A DNA stretch of 57,938 nt, taken from positions 1 to 57,938 of the forward strand of contig NZ_CALNAT010000188.1 of NCBI RefSeq assembly GCF_937873925.1, given 5' to 3'. Made by a program: the position numbers and the translations under genes. Below the pieces are notes generated by a model. That model had not been told where the DNA came from. It saw nothing but the letters and a program-made list of their open reading frames with translations, and ran no database searches. Source of the DNA: an uncultured Proteiniphilum sp. (GTDB taxonomy: Bacteria > Bacteroidota > Bacteroidia > Bacteroidales > Dysgonomonadaceae). Each line of letters begins with the position of its first letter. The stretch's first letter is position 1. This document shows positions 51,217 through 57,938 of the stretch, piece by piece.

Positions 51217-51389
51217 ACCATTAATTTATTTTTTTCTTGGCGGTGTATGGAACGTTTTAGAACCAAGATTTTTAGAATCAAGAACCAAGATGAATCGGTA
51301 GTGGAAAGATTAAAATCAAAACTCTGAAATTGAAATATCCTGACTCTTGGCTCTTTGTCCTTTACTCTTAATTCATGCTCATTTCATAG
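51214..51389 (-). repeat. Leader repeat copy 2 interrupted by heptamer arrays
   Basis: Block 1 (51214-51253) and block 2 (51374-51389) match copy 1 at 32452-32540. Here the blocks are about 120 bases apart instead of 34, and the extra DNA includes heptamer arrays AAYCAAG (51261-51289, three clear units and one 8-mer) and TKRCTCT x4 (51341-51368). This looks like an insertion of array DNA into an older leader. Confidence 0.75.
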
Positions 51390-51463
51390 GGTTATTTTTT
51401 TGTGGGTATATGATATATCGTTGCTGCTCAGAAAAACCAATTACCGGATCGAACGGAGGTTGA

Positions 51464-52330
51464 TCATATTCTGTCCAATACTATTTTGATGAGGTCTTCT
51501 ATGGAGCCTTTGTAATCGGCATTCGATTTCAAGGCTACACGGTTGGCAATGATGGTGCAGACAGTCATCGCCTTGTGTCCCATTAGCTTCCCTAATCCTG
51601 CGATAGCGGAACTCTCCATTTCATAATTGGTAATGGAGTGTTCCCCGAAACGGAACGACTCGATTTTGGCGTTCAGGTCGGGATCGGCCAGCGGCAGGCG
51701 TACATGCCTCCCCTGCGGACCGTAAAAACCAATAGCCGAGATGGTAACACCCCGGATCATGTCATGTCCCACACGGTCGACAAGCTCCTCGTCAGCACTC
51801 ACCACATAGGGAGAGCAGTGGTAGGGCGACCAACCCACCTCTCTTTGAAAAGCTTCTTCGAAATCTTTTTCGCGGATCGACTCGGAGTTGGCATAATAAT
51901 GGATGAGTCCGTCGAAACCGATCGACTTTTCCGATACCACATAAGAGCCTACCGGACAATGCGGTTGCATGCCTCCCGAGGTACCCACCCGCACCATGGT
52001 AAGTTGTTTGAGTTCATCTTTCACCAACCGCGTGTTAAAATCGATATTGGCCAGTGCGTCCAACTCAGTGAGCACGATATCTATATTGTCGGTGCCAATA
52101 CCGTGGGAGAGCGCAGTGATCCGTTTTCCTTTATACATCCCGGTAACGGTATGGAATTCCCGGCTGCGTACATCACACTCGATACTCTCGAAGAAAGAGG
52201 CGGTCATTGTTACACGGTCGGGGTCTCCCATCATCACAATCTTGTCAGAAAGTTGCTCCGGTTGAATATGGAGATGAAAGGCGCTTCCGTCGGAATTGAT
52301 GATCAGTTCCGATTCAGGTATGATTCTCAT
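51464..52330 (-). CDS. udp: Nucleoside phosphorylase (uridine phosphorylase type)
   Basis: 288 residues, cytoplasmic, PNP/UDP-phosphorylase family. Phosphate-binding GDPDRV is near residue 36, the second Arg region is RSREFHTVTGMYKGK, SHGIGTDNIDIVLTEL and VRVGTSGGMQPHCPVGSYVV follow, and the ribose/base motif NYEMESSAIAGLG is near residue 226. These are the hallmarks of the uridine phosphorylase branch, which splits uridine to uracil and ribose-1-phosphate. Base preference is inferred. It follows floA by 28 bases and may share its transcript; the NupG-like transporter gene lies 4.3 kb away on the other strand. Confidence 0.9.
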   Translation of the reverse strand: MRIIPESELIINSDGSAFHLHIQPEQLSDKIVMMGDPDRVTMTASFFESIECDVRSREFHTVTGMYKGKRITALSHGIGTDNIDIVLTELDALANIDFNTRLVKDELKQLTMVRVGTSGGMQPHCPVGSYVVSEKSIGFDGLIHYYANSESIREKDFEEAFQREVGWSPYHCSPYVVSADEELVDRVGHDMIRGVTISAIGFYGPQGRHVRLPLADPDLNAKIESFRFGEHSITNYEMESSAIAGLGKLMGHKAMTVCTIIANRVALKSNADYKGSIEDLIKIVLDRI

Positions 52331-52358
52331 AATATGTACTGTCTGTTATATCTAACAA

Positions 52359-53345
52359 TTATTTTTTATTTCCGCCGCCTTGCGGTTTTGCAATGGAATC
52401 TCTCATATCGGTATCGGCCTTGATATTTTCCATCCGGTAATAATCCATAATACCCAGATTACCGTTACGGAACGCTTCGGCCATAGCGATAGGAACTTCC
52501 GCCTCAGCTTCGATCACTTTGGCGCGTGCTTCCTGTGCTTTGGCTTTCATTTCCTGTTCCAGAGCAATAGCCATGGCCCGCCGTTCCTCGGCGCGTGCCT
52601 GTGCGATATTCTTGTCGGCTTGTGCCTGGTCCATCTGCAGTACAGCGCCGATATTCTTACCTATATCGATGTCGGCGATATCGATAGAGAGAATTTCAAA
52701 TGCTGTTCCTGCATCCAATCCTTTTTTCAGGACCAGCTTGGAGATTGAGTCTGGGTTTTCGAGCACCGATTTGTGCGACACGGCAGAACCGATGGATGAG
52801 ACGATCCCTTCACCCACGCGGGCCAGAATAGTTTCTTCACCGGCACCCCCTACCAGTTGCTTAATGTTTGCGCGTACCGTCACACGGGCTTTGGCGATCA
52901 ACTGGATACCATCGATGGCTACGGCAGAGACGGGAGGCGTATCAATCACTTTCGGGTTAACAGACATTCTGACGGCCTCCAGCACATCGCGTCCTGCCAG
53001 ATCGATGGCGGTAGCCATCTGAAAGGTGAGGTCGATATTTGCTTTGGAGGCGGAAACCAATGCATGCACCACTTTTTCCACGTGCCCTCCGGCAAGATAG
53101 TGCGCTTCCAGGTTATCACGGGTGACCATCTTCAGCCCGGCCTTGTGCGCTTCGATCATCGCGTAAACGATGGTGTGGGGCGGTACGCGGCGCAGGCGCA
53201 TCAGGAAGAGCTGCACGAGCGAGATGCGTACACCCGCCGACAGCGCATTGATCCACAGGAAGAAGGGGACGTAGTGAAAGAATATCAATAAAAAGATGAT
53301 GATTACGGCAATCGTAATAATCAATGGAAACGATAAAATAGTCAT
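52359..53345 (-). CDS. floA: Flotillin-like protein FloA
   Basis: 328 residues. One N-terminal membrane hairpin/helix (residues about 5-28), then the UPF0365/SPFH-like domain with characteristic RVPPHTIVYAMIEAHKAGL, SASKANIDLTFQMATAIDLA and ISKLVLKKGLDAGTAFEILS. Then a Glu/Ala-rich coiled coil (QARAEERRAMAIALEQEMKA), and the C-terminal PIAMAEAFRNGNLGIMDYYR. FloA organises functional membrane microdomains. The NfeD-family partner is encoded upstream at 54067, separated by a 224-base gap with a repeat element, an unusually long spacing for this pair. Confidence 0.96.
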   Translation of the reverse strand: MTILSFPLIITIAVIIIFLLIFFHYVPFFLWINALSAGVRISLVQLFLMRLRRVPPHTIVYAMIEAHKAGLKMVTRDNLEAHYLAGGHVEKVVHALVSASKANIDLTFQMATAIDLAGRDVLEAVRMSVNPKVIDTPPVSAVAIDGIQLIAKARVTVRANIKQLVGGAGEETILARVGEGIVSSIGSAVSHKSVLENPDSISKLVLKKGLDAGTAFEILSIDIADIDIGKNIGAVLQMDQAQADKNIAQARAEERRAMAIALEQEMKAKAQEARAKVIEAEAEVPIAMAEAFRNGNLGIMDYYRMENIKADTDMRDSIAKPQGGGNKK

Positions 53346-53378
53346 AATAAATTTGTTTTTGGTGTTGTATGTTAAGTA

Positions 53379-53568
53379 TATTCAATAAATTTAGTCGTTT
53401 TCTTGCTATGGCATATTCAAGTAAACTTAGTTGTTTTGAGTCGCCTTCGCTCCTCGATTTCCAATTCTACGCTCAACATAGTCAAAATAAGTTTTGCCTC
53501 TGTATTCGCTTATCGAAAACATTGCAAGCAAGCTTGTCTTTTGCTCATTTAGCGTAACGAAAACGTTT
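53379..53568 (-). repeat. Intergenic repeat element, long copy (between nfeD and floA)
   Basis: The left part (53379-53428, including CAAGTAAACTT at 53418) and right part (53525-53567) align with the compact copy at 32571-32655. About 95 bases in the middle are unique to this copy, including a GC-richer stretch at about 53440-53475. The element begins right after the nfeD stop codon, as the other follows susD. Confidence 0.7.
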
Positions 53569-53569
53569 T

Positions 53570-54067
53570 TTAAATCTTTTCCGAAGGGATCGTTACTTTT
53601 CTCTTTACCAGTACATTGTAGGTTTCTACTTTTACCACCTCTATTTCGGTGTCTTCGTCAATGAATTCCCCGTCGAAAGATTTTCCTTCCATCACTACAT
53701 CGTTCACCATTACTTTTCCAATGGGATTCAGCCGGGAAAGCGTCGCGCCGCTGTCGCCGACGGCTATCCCCTGCAAATAGGAGGTGTCCACTTTCCCTTC
53801 GATATTCGTATCTAAGGAGATCTTCCGTAGCGATTTTGATTTCAGCAGCCAGAAGAAACTTCCGCCAAGCAGTACGGCCGTGCCCGCAAGCGTTATATTC
53901 CCCACGGTGCTGCCCTGAAAGATGTATGCATATATTATTCCCCCTATCAGGAAAATAGCGCCTGCAATGCCTGCAATGCTGATGCCGGGAAGCAGGAAGA
54001 TCTCAATGAGCATGAACACTACTCCCAGCAGGATCACGGCGATTATAAGGATCAAATCGAATGTCAT
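53570..54067 (-). CDS. NfeD-like membrane protein (FloA partner)
   Basis: 165 residues. Three to four hydrophobic segments (about 4-80), including LIEIFLLPGISIAGIAGAIF, the recognisable NfeD loop. The C-terminal soluble domain (about 95-160) is an OB fold: GDSGATLSRLNPIGKVMVND, VVMEGKSFDGEFIDEDTEIE, VKVETYNVLVKR. Short NfeD proteins pair with flotillins/FloA in microdomains and may assist membrane quality control. It is encoded 6 bases after the TPR gene, upstream of floA. Confidence 0.92.
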   Translation of the reverse strand: MTFDLILIIAVILLGVVFMLIEIFLLPGISIAGIAGAIFLIGGIIYAYIFQGSTVGNITLAGTAVLLGGSFFWLLKSKSLRKISLDTNIEGKVDTSYLQGIAVGDSGATLSRLNPIGKVMVNDVVMEGKSFDGEFIDEDTEIEVVKVETYNVLVKRKVTIPSEKI

Positions 54068-54073
54068 ATGCAG

Positions 54074-55498
54074 TTAATATTGATTAAAATGGGTGCGTAT
54101 TTCTTCATTTCTGGCCTGCATTTTAAGTCTTTCCGTTTCCCGGAAAAGCGACTCGGTTTCTTTTTCCAGCTTGAGAATAGACGTTGCAAGGGCGTCGTTC
54201 ATTTGGCCGCCGGTAAATTGGTCTCTTTTCTGGGATAACTCGCCATTCAACACCTGTAACTGTTCTTCATAACCTAACGCTTGTGAAAAGAGCGATCTGG
54301 CGCGCTCATTCCTGAAATCCGACAGAGTGTGGTAGGTTGCCTGATCGTTGATCATAAATGTAAAATCACCCTCAGTTTCCTGTTGTATGACGGTTTTTTG
54401 TTGCGCCAGTGAACGAAGTGCCTCGTAGTTCGTATCTCCTTTCCATGTGTCGGCAATAGAAGATATCTGTGCCCTGCGGGCAAGATAGCCGGCATCATCA
54501 CTTTCGACGAGTTGAACCTGCGGGTTCGGGATAAAGGTATATATACAGACCGAATCGGCCGGTTGAAACCTGTCGGAGGCAAACCATCCGATACCTTTCT
54601 CTTCATCCATCGCCATCATGTAGTCGTTAAAAGGCGAATTGAAGGGCATATTCAGCTGATTGGGAGTGAGATATGAGTCTGAGGTGAGATTGTACCGTGT
54701 GACGAAAAGGTCATACCCTCCGAACGACGGGTCGTCTGTGGAGGCAAAATAGAGGGTCATCCCGTCGTTCAATACGAACGGAAATGCCTGGTTACCTCCT
54801 TGGTTGATGGTTTCGGGCAATTTTTTCTCATTCCCGAAAATGTCGAGTAACTTATCCATTGTAAAGAGATCTGTACCGGTTACCGCATCACCCCCGGAAT
54901 AGTATATCTTGTCCTGCCGTTCGTTCATATAAAGTGTCTCTTTGGTTACGGACCGGTCGGGGAAGAACTCATTCACGGGGATCAATGAACCGGATGAGGC
55001 GCTCAGGTTATAAGCGGATAAGAAATCAGATTTCGGAACGACCAGACTGTCGATGATCTGCAGATCTTCCGTACGGTTGACAGCTCTTTGGAGTCTTTCG
55101 GCATATGACCGTTTCTGATCCAGTATCTCCAATGCTTCACTGTCTCTGCGTTTGGCACGCTGGTATTTTTCGAACTCTTTTCCCGCATCTTCAAAACGAT
55201 ACATTTTTGTGTACAGTTCCCCCAGGTAGATATAGGCTTCGGGAATTTTCCGTTCTGAAGCAAATTCCAGATATTTCTGCGCTTCGGGTATTCTGCCGGT
55301 TTCGTAGAGGCATACGCCCAGCCATTGGTTGACGGAGGGGTTATTGGGATTATTGAGGTATTCTGTCTGAAAAACGGGCAATGCCTCGGTATACCGGCCT
55401 TCCTGATACCAGTTCTTGGCATCGTCCAGCGTTTGCCCCGTTGCATAAAGACAAAAGAACATCAAAACGTGGATAGAAAAAAAGCGGCCTCGTTTCAT
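54074..55498 (-). CDS. Exported TPR protein with WD40-like (PD40) region
   Basis: 474 residues. Signal peptide ends ATGQ. Residues about 23-135 are TPR repeats (AKNWYQEGRYTEALPVFQTE, LYETGRIPEAQKYLEFASER, LYTKMYRFEDAGKEFEKYQR). Residues about 175-325 resemble PD40/WD40-like blades found in OmpA/Pal-linked proteins (NQAFPFVLNDGMTLYFAST, GGYDLFVTRYN). The C-terminal 100 residues are coiled-coil-like. This layout is common in Bacteroidota envelope and secretion-related lipoproteins, but no OmpA domain is present and no function is assigned. It begins the transcript running into nfeD 6 bases downstream; a -7 box lies at 55520. Confidence 0.8.
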   Translation of the reverse strand: MKRGRFFSIHVLMFFCLYATGQTLDDAKNWYQEGRYTEALPVFQTEYLNNPNNPSVNQWLGVCLYETGRIPEAQKYLEFASERKIPEAYIYLGELYTKMYRFEDAGKEFEKYQRAKRRDSEALEILDQKRSYAERLQRAVNRTEDLQIIDSLVVPKSDFLSAYNLSASSGSLIPVNEFFPDRSVTKETLYMNERQDKIYYSGGDAVTGTDLFTMDKLLDIFGNEKKLPETINQGGNQAFPFVLNDGMTLYFASTDDPSFGGYDLFVTRYNLTSDSYLTPNQLNMPFNSPFNDYMMAMDEEKGIGWFASDRFQPADSVCIYTFIPNPQVQLVESDDAGYLARRAQISSIADTWKGDTNYEALRSLAQQKTVIQQETEGDFTFMINDQATYHTLSDFRNERARSLFSQALGYEEQLQVLNGELSQKRDQFTGGQMNDALATSILKLEKETESLFRETERLKMQARNEEIRTHFNQY

Positions 55499-55519
55499 AG
55501 AGCGTTATAAACTAATCTT

Positions 55520-55527
55520 CAAAGATA
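55520..55527 (-). promoter_or_regulatory. Predicted -7 promoter element for the TPR-nfeD transcript
   Basis: TATCTTTG on the minus strand, exact TAnnTTTG match, 21 bases upstream of the ATG at 55498. No clear -33 partner. Confidence 0.5.
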
Positions 55528-55585
55528 ATAATTTGTTTTATTTTATGCTCCATATTCAGGGAGATAATTTAGTGCCAGGGTCGTT

Positions 55586-56569
55586 TTAAACAGGTGAACT
55601 TTGTTCTATAGTTACCACTTCTACGGGCGGGGTGGGAGGTAGCGCATGTTCCACTTTTTTATTCATGATGCCGAAATCCCATTTATAGATCCGTTGCAGA
55701 ATGAAAACAACCAACAGGCTCGCGATGGAGATAGAGATAAGGCTTGCCACGGGATCGAGATCGTGCAGCAGGAAGAGTGCATCGGTCTGTAATGCCGATG
55801 CTTGATGGGTGACAAGCACAGCCGTAAGCGCGTTGTTGATGAAATGGATGCCGAGCGCTAACTCAATGCCGTCATCGAGAATGGAAATAAGTCCCAGCAT
55901 CAACCCCATGATAAGATACTGCGGCATAGAGAGCCATAATCCATACTCTTTTACTTCGGGATTGGCTATATGCATGAGAGCAAATAGTACGGACGGAATG
56001 ATCAGTGCCCACCAGCGGCTTTTTGTCCATCGTGCCGCACCCTGCGCCAGATAACCGCGGAACAGGATCTCTTCGATACTTGTCTGGAACGGCATTATAA
56101 TAAGGATGATCAGGAGTAGCGGGAAAAAGGCGCCAGCGTTGAGCCGGAATTCATATTCGCCGGGCGAAGAGATCAACAGGCTGATGACCGTATCCACGAG
56201 GATAATGATTCCCCAGACGATGATCCCAACCCGGATACGATCCCAACGTATCTGCCTGCGGCCGTTGATGGTCTCACGGACCGTACGCCCGTGCAGCGGC
56301 TTTACCAATACAGCAAAGAGGAGAAACGTGATGACGAAGGTCCCCAGCATCACCAACAAAAAAAGATTAGATGAAATACCCCAGTCGGATGGGTTTTGTA
56401 TGGCGGCTGAGAGGTCGCCGATATTTCCCCCGTTCGACAGGATGGCGGGAAACAGCAGGAGGAACAGAGGAATAACTGCTATTTGTGCTGCCACCATAAC
56501 AATCACGGCCATTAAGATGTACCGGCCGATACCGTTTTTGCCTTGTAAGGCGCGTTCTAAGTGTTTCAT
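55586..56569 (-). CDS. CPBP-family intramembrane glutamic metalloprotease (Abi/Rce1-like)
   Basis: About 328 residues from the ATG at 56569; the longer frame begins at a TTG (56596) and is less likely. Eight or so membrane helices. The catalytic motifs of the CPBP family are present: EEILFRGYL (EExxxR), FALMHIANPE (FxxxH) and HFINNALTAV (HxxxN). Members cleave prenylated-type or other membrane-embedded substrates, and bacterial ones have roles from bacteriocin self-immunity to membrane homeostasis. The XRE-type regulator encoded just upstream (stop at 56597) probably shares the transcript. Confidence 0.88.
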   Translation of the reverse strand: MKHLERALQGKNGIGRYILMAVIVMVAAQIAVIPLFLLLFPAILSNGGNIGDLSAAIQNPSDWGISSNLFLLVMLGTFVITFLLFAVLVKPLHGRTVRETINGRRQIRWDRIRVGIIVWGIIILVDTVISLLISSPGEYEFRLNAGAFFPLLLIILIIMPFQTSIEEILFRGYLAQGAARWTKSRWWALIIPSVLFALMHIANPEVKEYGLWLSMPQYLIMGLMLGLISILDDGIELALGIHFINNALTAVLVTHQASALQTDALFLLHDLDPVASLISISIASLLVVFILQRIYKWDFGIMNKKVEHALPPTPPVEVVTIEQSSPV

Positions 56570-56596
56570 TTGCGTATATTTTAAATGATTATTCAA

Positions 56597-56821
56597 TTAC
56601 ATTAAACGAAAGCGTTCATCATCTCTCCACTCCATAATATCTCCCGGCTGGCAGTTCAATTCCTTGCAGATGGCTTCCAGCGTACTGAAACGGATGGCCT
56701 TGGCCTTCCCTGTTTTCAGGATCGAAAGATTGGCCGGAGTGATCCCCACCCGTTCCGATAACTCGTTCAGGGAGATCTTTTTCTTGGCCATCTCTACATC
56801 TAAATTTATAATAATGGGCAT
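56597..56821 (-). CDS. XRE-family helix-turn-helix regulator
   Basis: 74 residues, a bare DNA-binding domain of the HTH_26 (Cro/C1-type) class: MAKKKISLNELSERVGITPA, NLSILKTGKAKAIRFSTLEA, ICKELNCQPGDIMEW. Small regulators of this kind (YozG-like) commonly precede membrane-protein genes in Firmicutes and Bacteroidota, and here it lies directly upstream of a CPBP protease, which it may control. It has a predicted promoter at 56914. Confidence 0.88.
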   Translation of the reverse strand: MPIIINLDVEMAKKKISLNELSERVGITPANLSILKTGKAKAIRFSTLEAICKELNCQPGDIMEWRDDERFRLM

Positions 56822-57082
56822 TGCGTTCTTTTGTTAAATTGTGAGGTCTTATTTTTCTTTCAACTTTCGTGAGAGGCTAAAGATCAATGTGCTGTTAAGA
56901 AAGTTTCACCCTGCAAATATAATACAATTGTTTTTATAAAACAGCAAAAATATATCGAAATACGATAAATATTTATTGTTAAAATAAATTTATACTTTAT
57001 CATACTTGTTGTTTAATATTTATTGTTGGATAATTCGTTATCAGCCGACAAGTAAAAACGTGCAGCCCCTTTTTGAATTGGA
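56822..57082. other. A/T-rich intergenic region with a promoter for the XRE gene
   Basis: No gene. It contains the -7 box TATATTTG on the minus strand (56914-56921) and long A/T runs. A possible -33 CAAA (plus-strand reading) lies 23 bases away at 56945-56948, a poor spacing. Together with the toxin remnant next to it this makes a 344-base gap without an intact gene. Confidence 0.55.
56914..56921 (-). promoter_or_regulatory. Predicted -7 element for the XRE-CPBP transcript
   Basis: TATATTTG on the minus strand, consensus match, 92 bases upstream of the XRE start codon. Confidence 0.4.
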
Positions 57083-57184
57083 TTACACGTTTTTGAGTTG
57101 TCCTGAAATAAAAATTATTTTATATTCTATGTCTTTTCACTCTTGATTGGCTTTCTGAGTCCAAACTAATTTTCGCTTAGCCAT
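57083..57184 (-). pseudogene. Truncated RelE/ParE-family toxin remnant
   Basis: In a frame shifted from the antitoxin, an ATG at 57184 overlaps the antitoxin's last codons, the classic toxin-start position. It reads MAKRKLVWTQKANQE, then a TGA stop at 57139-57137, then KDIEYKII in the same frame before dissolving to another stop at 57083. The opening resembles ParE/RelE toxins of Bacteroidota (MAKR..IW..KA..ER.DI). The stop replaces what is usually a charged or aromatic residue. The rest of the about 95-residue toxin is absent. Family call is inference from a short stretch. Confidence 0.55.
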
Positions 57185-57402
57185 CTCTCAATTATTTCAT
57201 CTGCCTCTTGTTCCGGCAAAATATGCCCTGCGAGATACTCAGCTTTTGCTTCACTGATTCTTTGCTCTTGTTCGGGAGTAAGTTGGTACTTTTCTTTTTC
57301 AAGTTCAAAATCGAGTAGTTTACGAAGTTCCTCTATGATGCCGGGTTCATCTGTATTGGCTATGCGGCTTATTGAATCTATTTTTAATTCGGCTGTGCTC
57401 AT
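57166..57402 (-). CDS. Orphan antitoxin (addiction-module family) lacking a working toxin
   Basis: 78 residues, small, acidic and mostly helical, with ISEAKAEYLAGHILPEQEAD and a C-terminal ERWLSEN. This matches the Bacteroidota antitoxin family usually placed just upstream of RelE/ParE toxins. No signal peptide. Its last codons overlap the start of the truncated toxin remnant (57184), so this was once a normal bicistronic pair. The antitoxin frame is intact, so it may still neutralise related toxins elsewhere (inference). Confidence 0.72.
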   Translation of the reverse strand: MSTAELKIDSISRIANTDEPGIIEELRKLLDFELEKEKYQLTPEQEQRISEAKAEYLAGHILPEQEADEIIERWLSEN

Positions 57403-57592
57403 TGTGTCAACGGTTTATCTGTTTTTTCTATTCACACATGTAACCTTTTCTGCCGAGCGACCATAGCTGTGGGATCAATTTAACGTTCGTTTATCCTGCC
57501 GGACATTCCATGCCTCTTTCATCTCGACCGGTATTACTTGTAAACACTTGCTCAATTCATTCGAATTTTACCGTTTTTCCGTGGTCTTTTCG

Positions 57593-57600
57593 TATCTTTG
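57593..57600 (+). promoter_or_regulatory. Predicted -7 promoter element for guaA
   Basis: TATCTTTG, exact TAnnTTTG match, 64 bases upstream of the guaA ATG. A TTTTACCG around 57567-57574 is near the expected -33 position but is not TTTG. The 262-base gap (57403-57664) otherwise shows nothing. Confidence 0.55.
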
Positions 57601-57664
57601 TGCCCTGAAAACTTCTTTTTTTGAATTGACGCCATCTGTCGGCGTTCCAACCCGGTTATACAAT

Positions 57665-57938
57665 ATGCACGAAAAAATTATCATTCTCGATTTCGGTTCG
57701 CAAACCACGCAACTGATAGGTCGCCGCGTAAGAGAATTAAACACCTATTGCGAAATAGTGCCTTACAATAAATTCCCCTTTGGGGATGAATCGGTGAAGG
57801 GCGTAATCCTTTCGGGAAGCCCTTTCTCGGTGAATGATACCGAAGCTTTCAAAGCCGATTTAAGTGAGATCCGCGGCCGGTATCCCGTGTTGGGTATCTG
57901 TTACGGTGCGCAGTTGATGGCGCAATCCAAGGGTGGAA
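57665..57938 (+). CDS. guaA: GMP synthase (glutamine-hydrolysing), 5' part, cut by the window edge
   Basis: The last step of GMP synthesis: XMP + ATP + Gln to GMP. Only the first 91 codons are in the window, encoding the start of the class I glutamine amidotransferase domain: KIIILDFGSQTTQLIGRRVR, then NTYCEIVPYN, VKGVILSGSPFSVND and the nucleophile-elbow motif VLGICYGAQLMA with the catalytic Cys. The frame is open to the edge. The ATG at 57665 is chosen because the family-typical KIIILDFGSQ begins three residues later. Confidence 0.95.
   Translation, partial: MHEKIIILDFGSQTTQLIGRRVRELNTYCEIVPYNKFPFGDESVKGVILSGSPFSVNDTEAFKADLSEIRGRYPVLGICYGAQLMAQSKGG

Noticed and set aside
1..57938. tRNA or rRNA genes, insertion sequences, prophage
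   Set aside because: No cloverleaf-type GGTTCRA segments in context, no rRNA-like sequence, and no transposase, integrase or phage structural genes were seen.

Overview
The window is from a Bacteroidota chromosome, most likely order Bacteroidales. Evidence: two SusC/SusD outer-membrane import systems, many lipoproteins with Bacteroidota-style signal peptides, promoters of the TAnnTTTG (-7) type, few Shine-Dalgarno sites, and families typical of the group (DUF4292, BT_2262-like, CD225/GYF pairs, FloA with a short NfeD). Placement near Dysgonomonadaceae (Proteiniphilum/Petrimonas-like) is a guess from overall flavour. I saw no tRNA, rRNA, CRISPR array, insertion sequence or prophage.

Layout. 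(1) 1-10341: a small membrane-protein cluster (lipoprotein, GYF+CD225, CD225, DUF2752), uvrA on the minus strand, a CPA2-type cation/proton antiporter, a DigH/YngK-like lipoprotein and a THUMP rRNA methyltransferase. (2) 10342-17125: a plus-strand SusC-SusD-DUF5012-lipid-binding operon whose gene order matches B. thetaiotaomicron BT2264-BT2261, an oligopeptide importer. It has a 10-G tract upstream of its likely promoter, a long structured leader and a strong terminator. (3) 17239-41131, all minus: a large polysaccharide utilization locus. It runs from a hypothetical gene and a membrane-spanning LuxR-type regulator through SusC, SusD and a LamG surface lipoprotein to three GH144-like (endo-beta-1,2-glucanase family) enzymes, a Gfo/Idh/MocA - DUF1080 - Gfo/Idh/MocA cassette, an esterase, a GH3 glucosidase and a GH43 enzyme. 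(4) 41279-57938: mostly housekeeping genes: dut, TPR, DUF4292, EnvC-like, an MFS transporter overlapping a GH130 gene, an M16 protease, a nucleoside phosphorylase, floA/nfeD, a TPR protein, a CPBP protease, an XRE regulator, an antitoxin with a dead toxin remnant, and the 5' end of guaA.

How the main locus may work (inference). Triplication of the GH144 family next to a GH3 enzyme points to beta-1,2-glucans, such as osmoregulated periplasmic glucans or cyclic rhizobial/Brucella-type glucans. The LamG lipoprotein and SusCD would bind and import the glucan, the GH144 enzymes would cut it and the esterase could strip acyl decorations. Short glucosides would then have two fates: hydrolysis by GH3, or C3 oxidation by a Tat-exported Gfo/Idh/MocA enzyme followed by cleavage by the DUF1080 protein (3-keto-glycoside lyase/hydrolase family). 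A hybrid hydrolytic and oxidative-eliminative route for a beta-1,2-glucan is the most novel idea here. The palindromic GTAC-containing sites between the regulator and susC look like its operators.

Non-coding structure is unusually rich. At least ten intergenic mini-arrays have a 7-nt period and mostly four units, each with its own heptamer. A leader repeat is shared by two unrelated genes, a second repeat follows susD and nfeD, and hairpins and terminators sit at operon ends.
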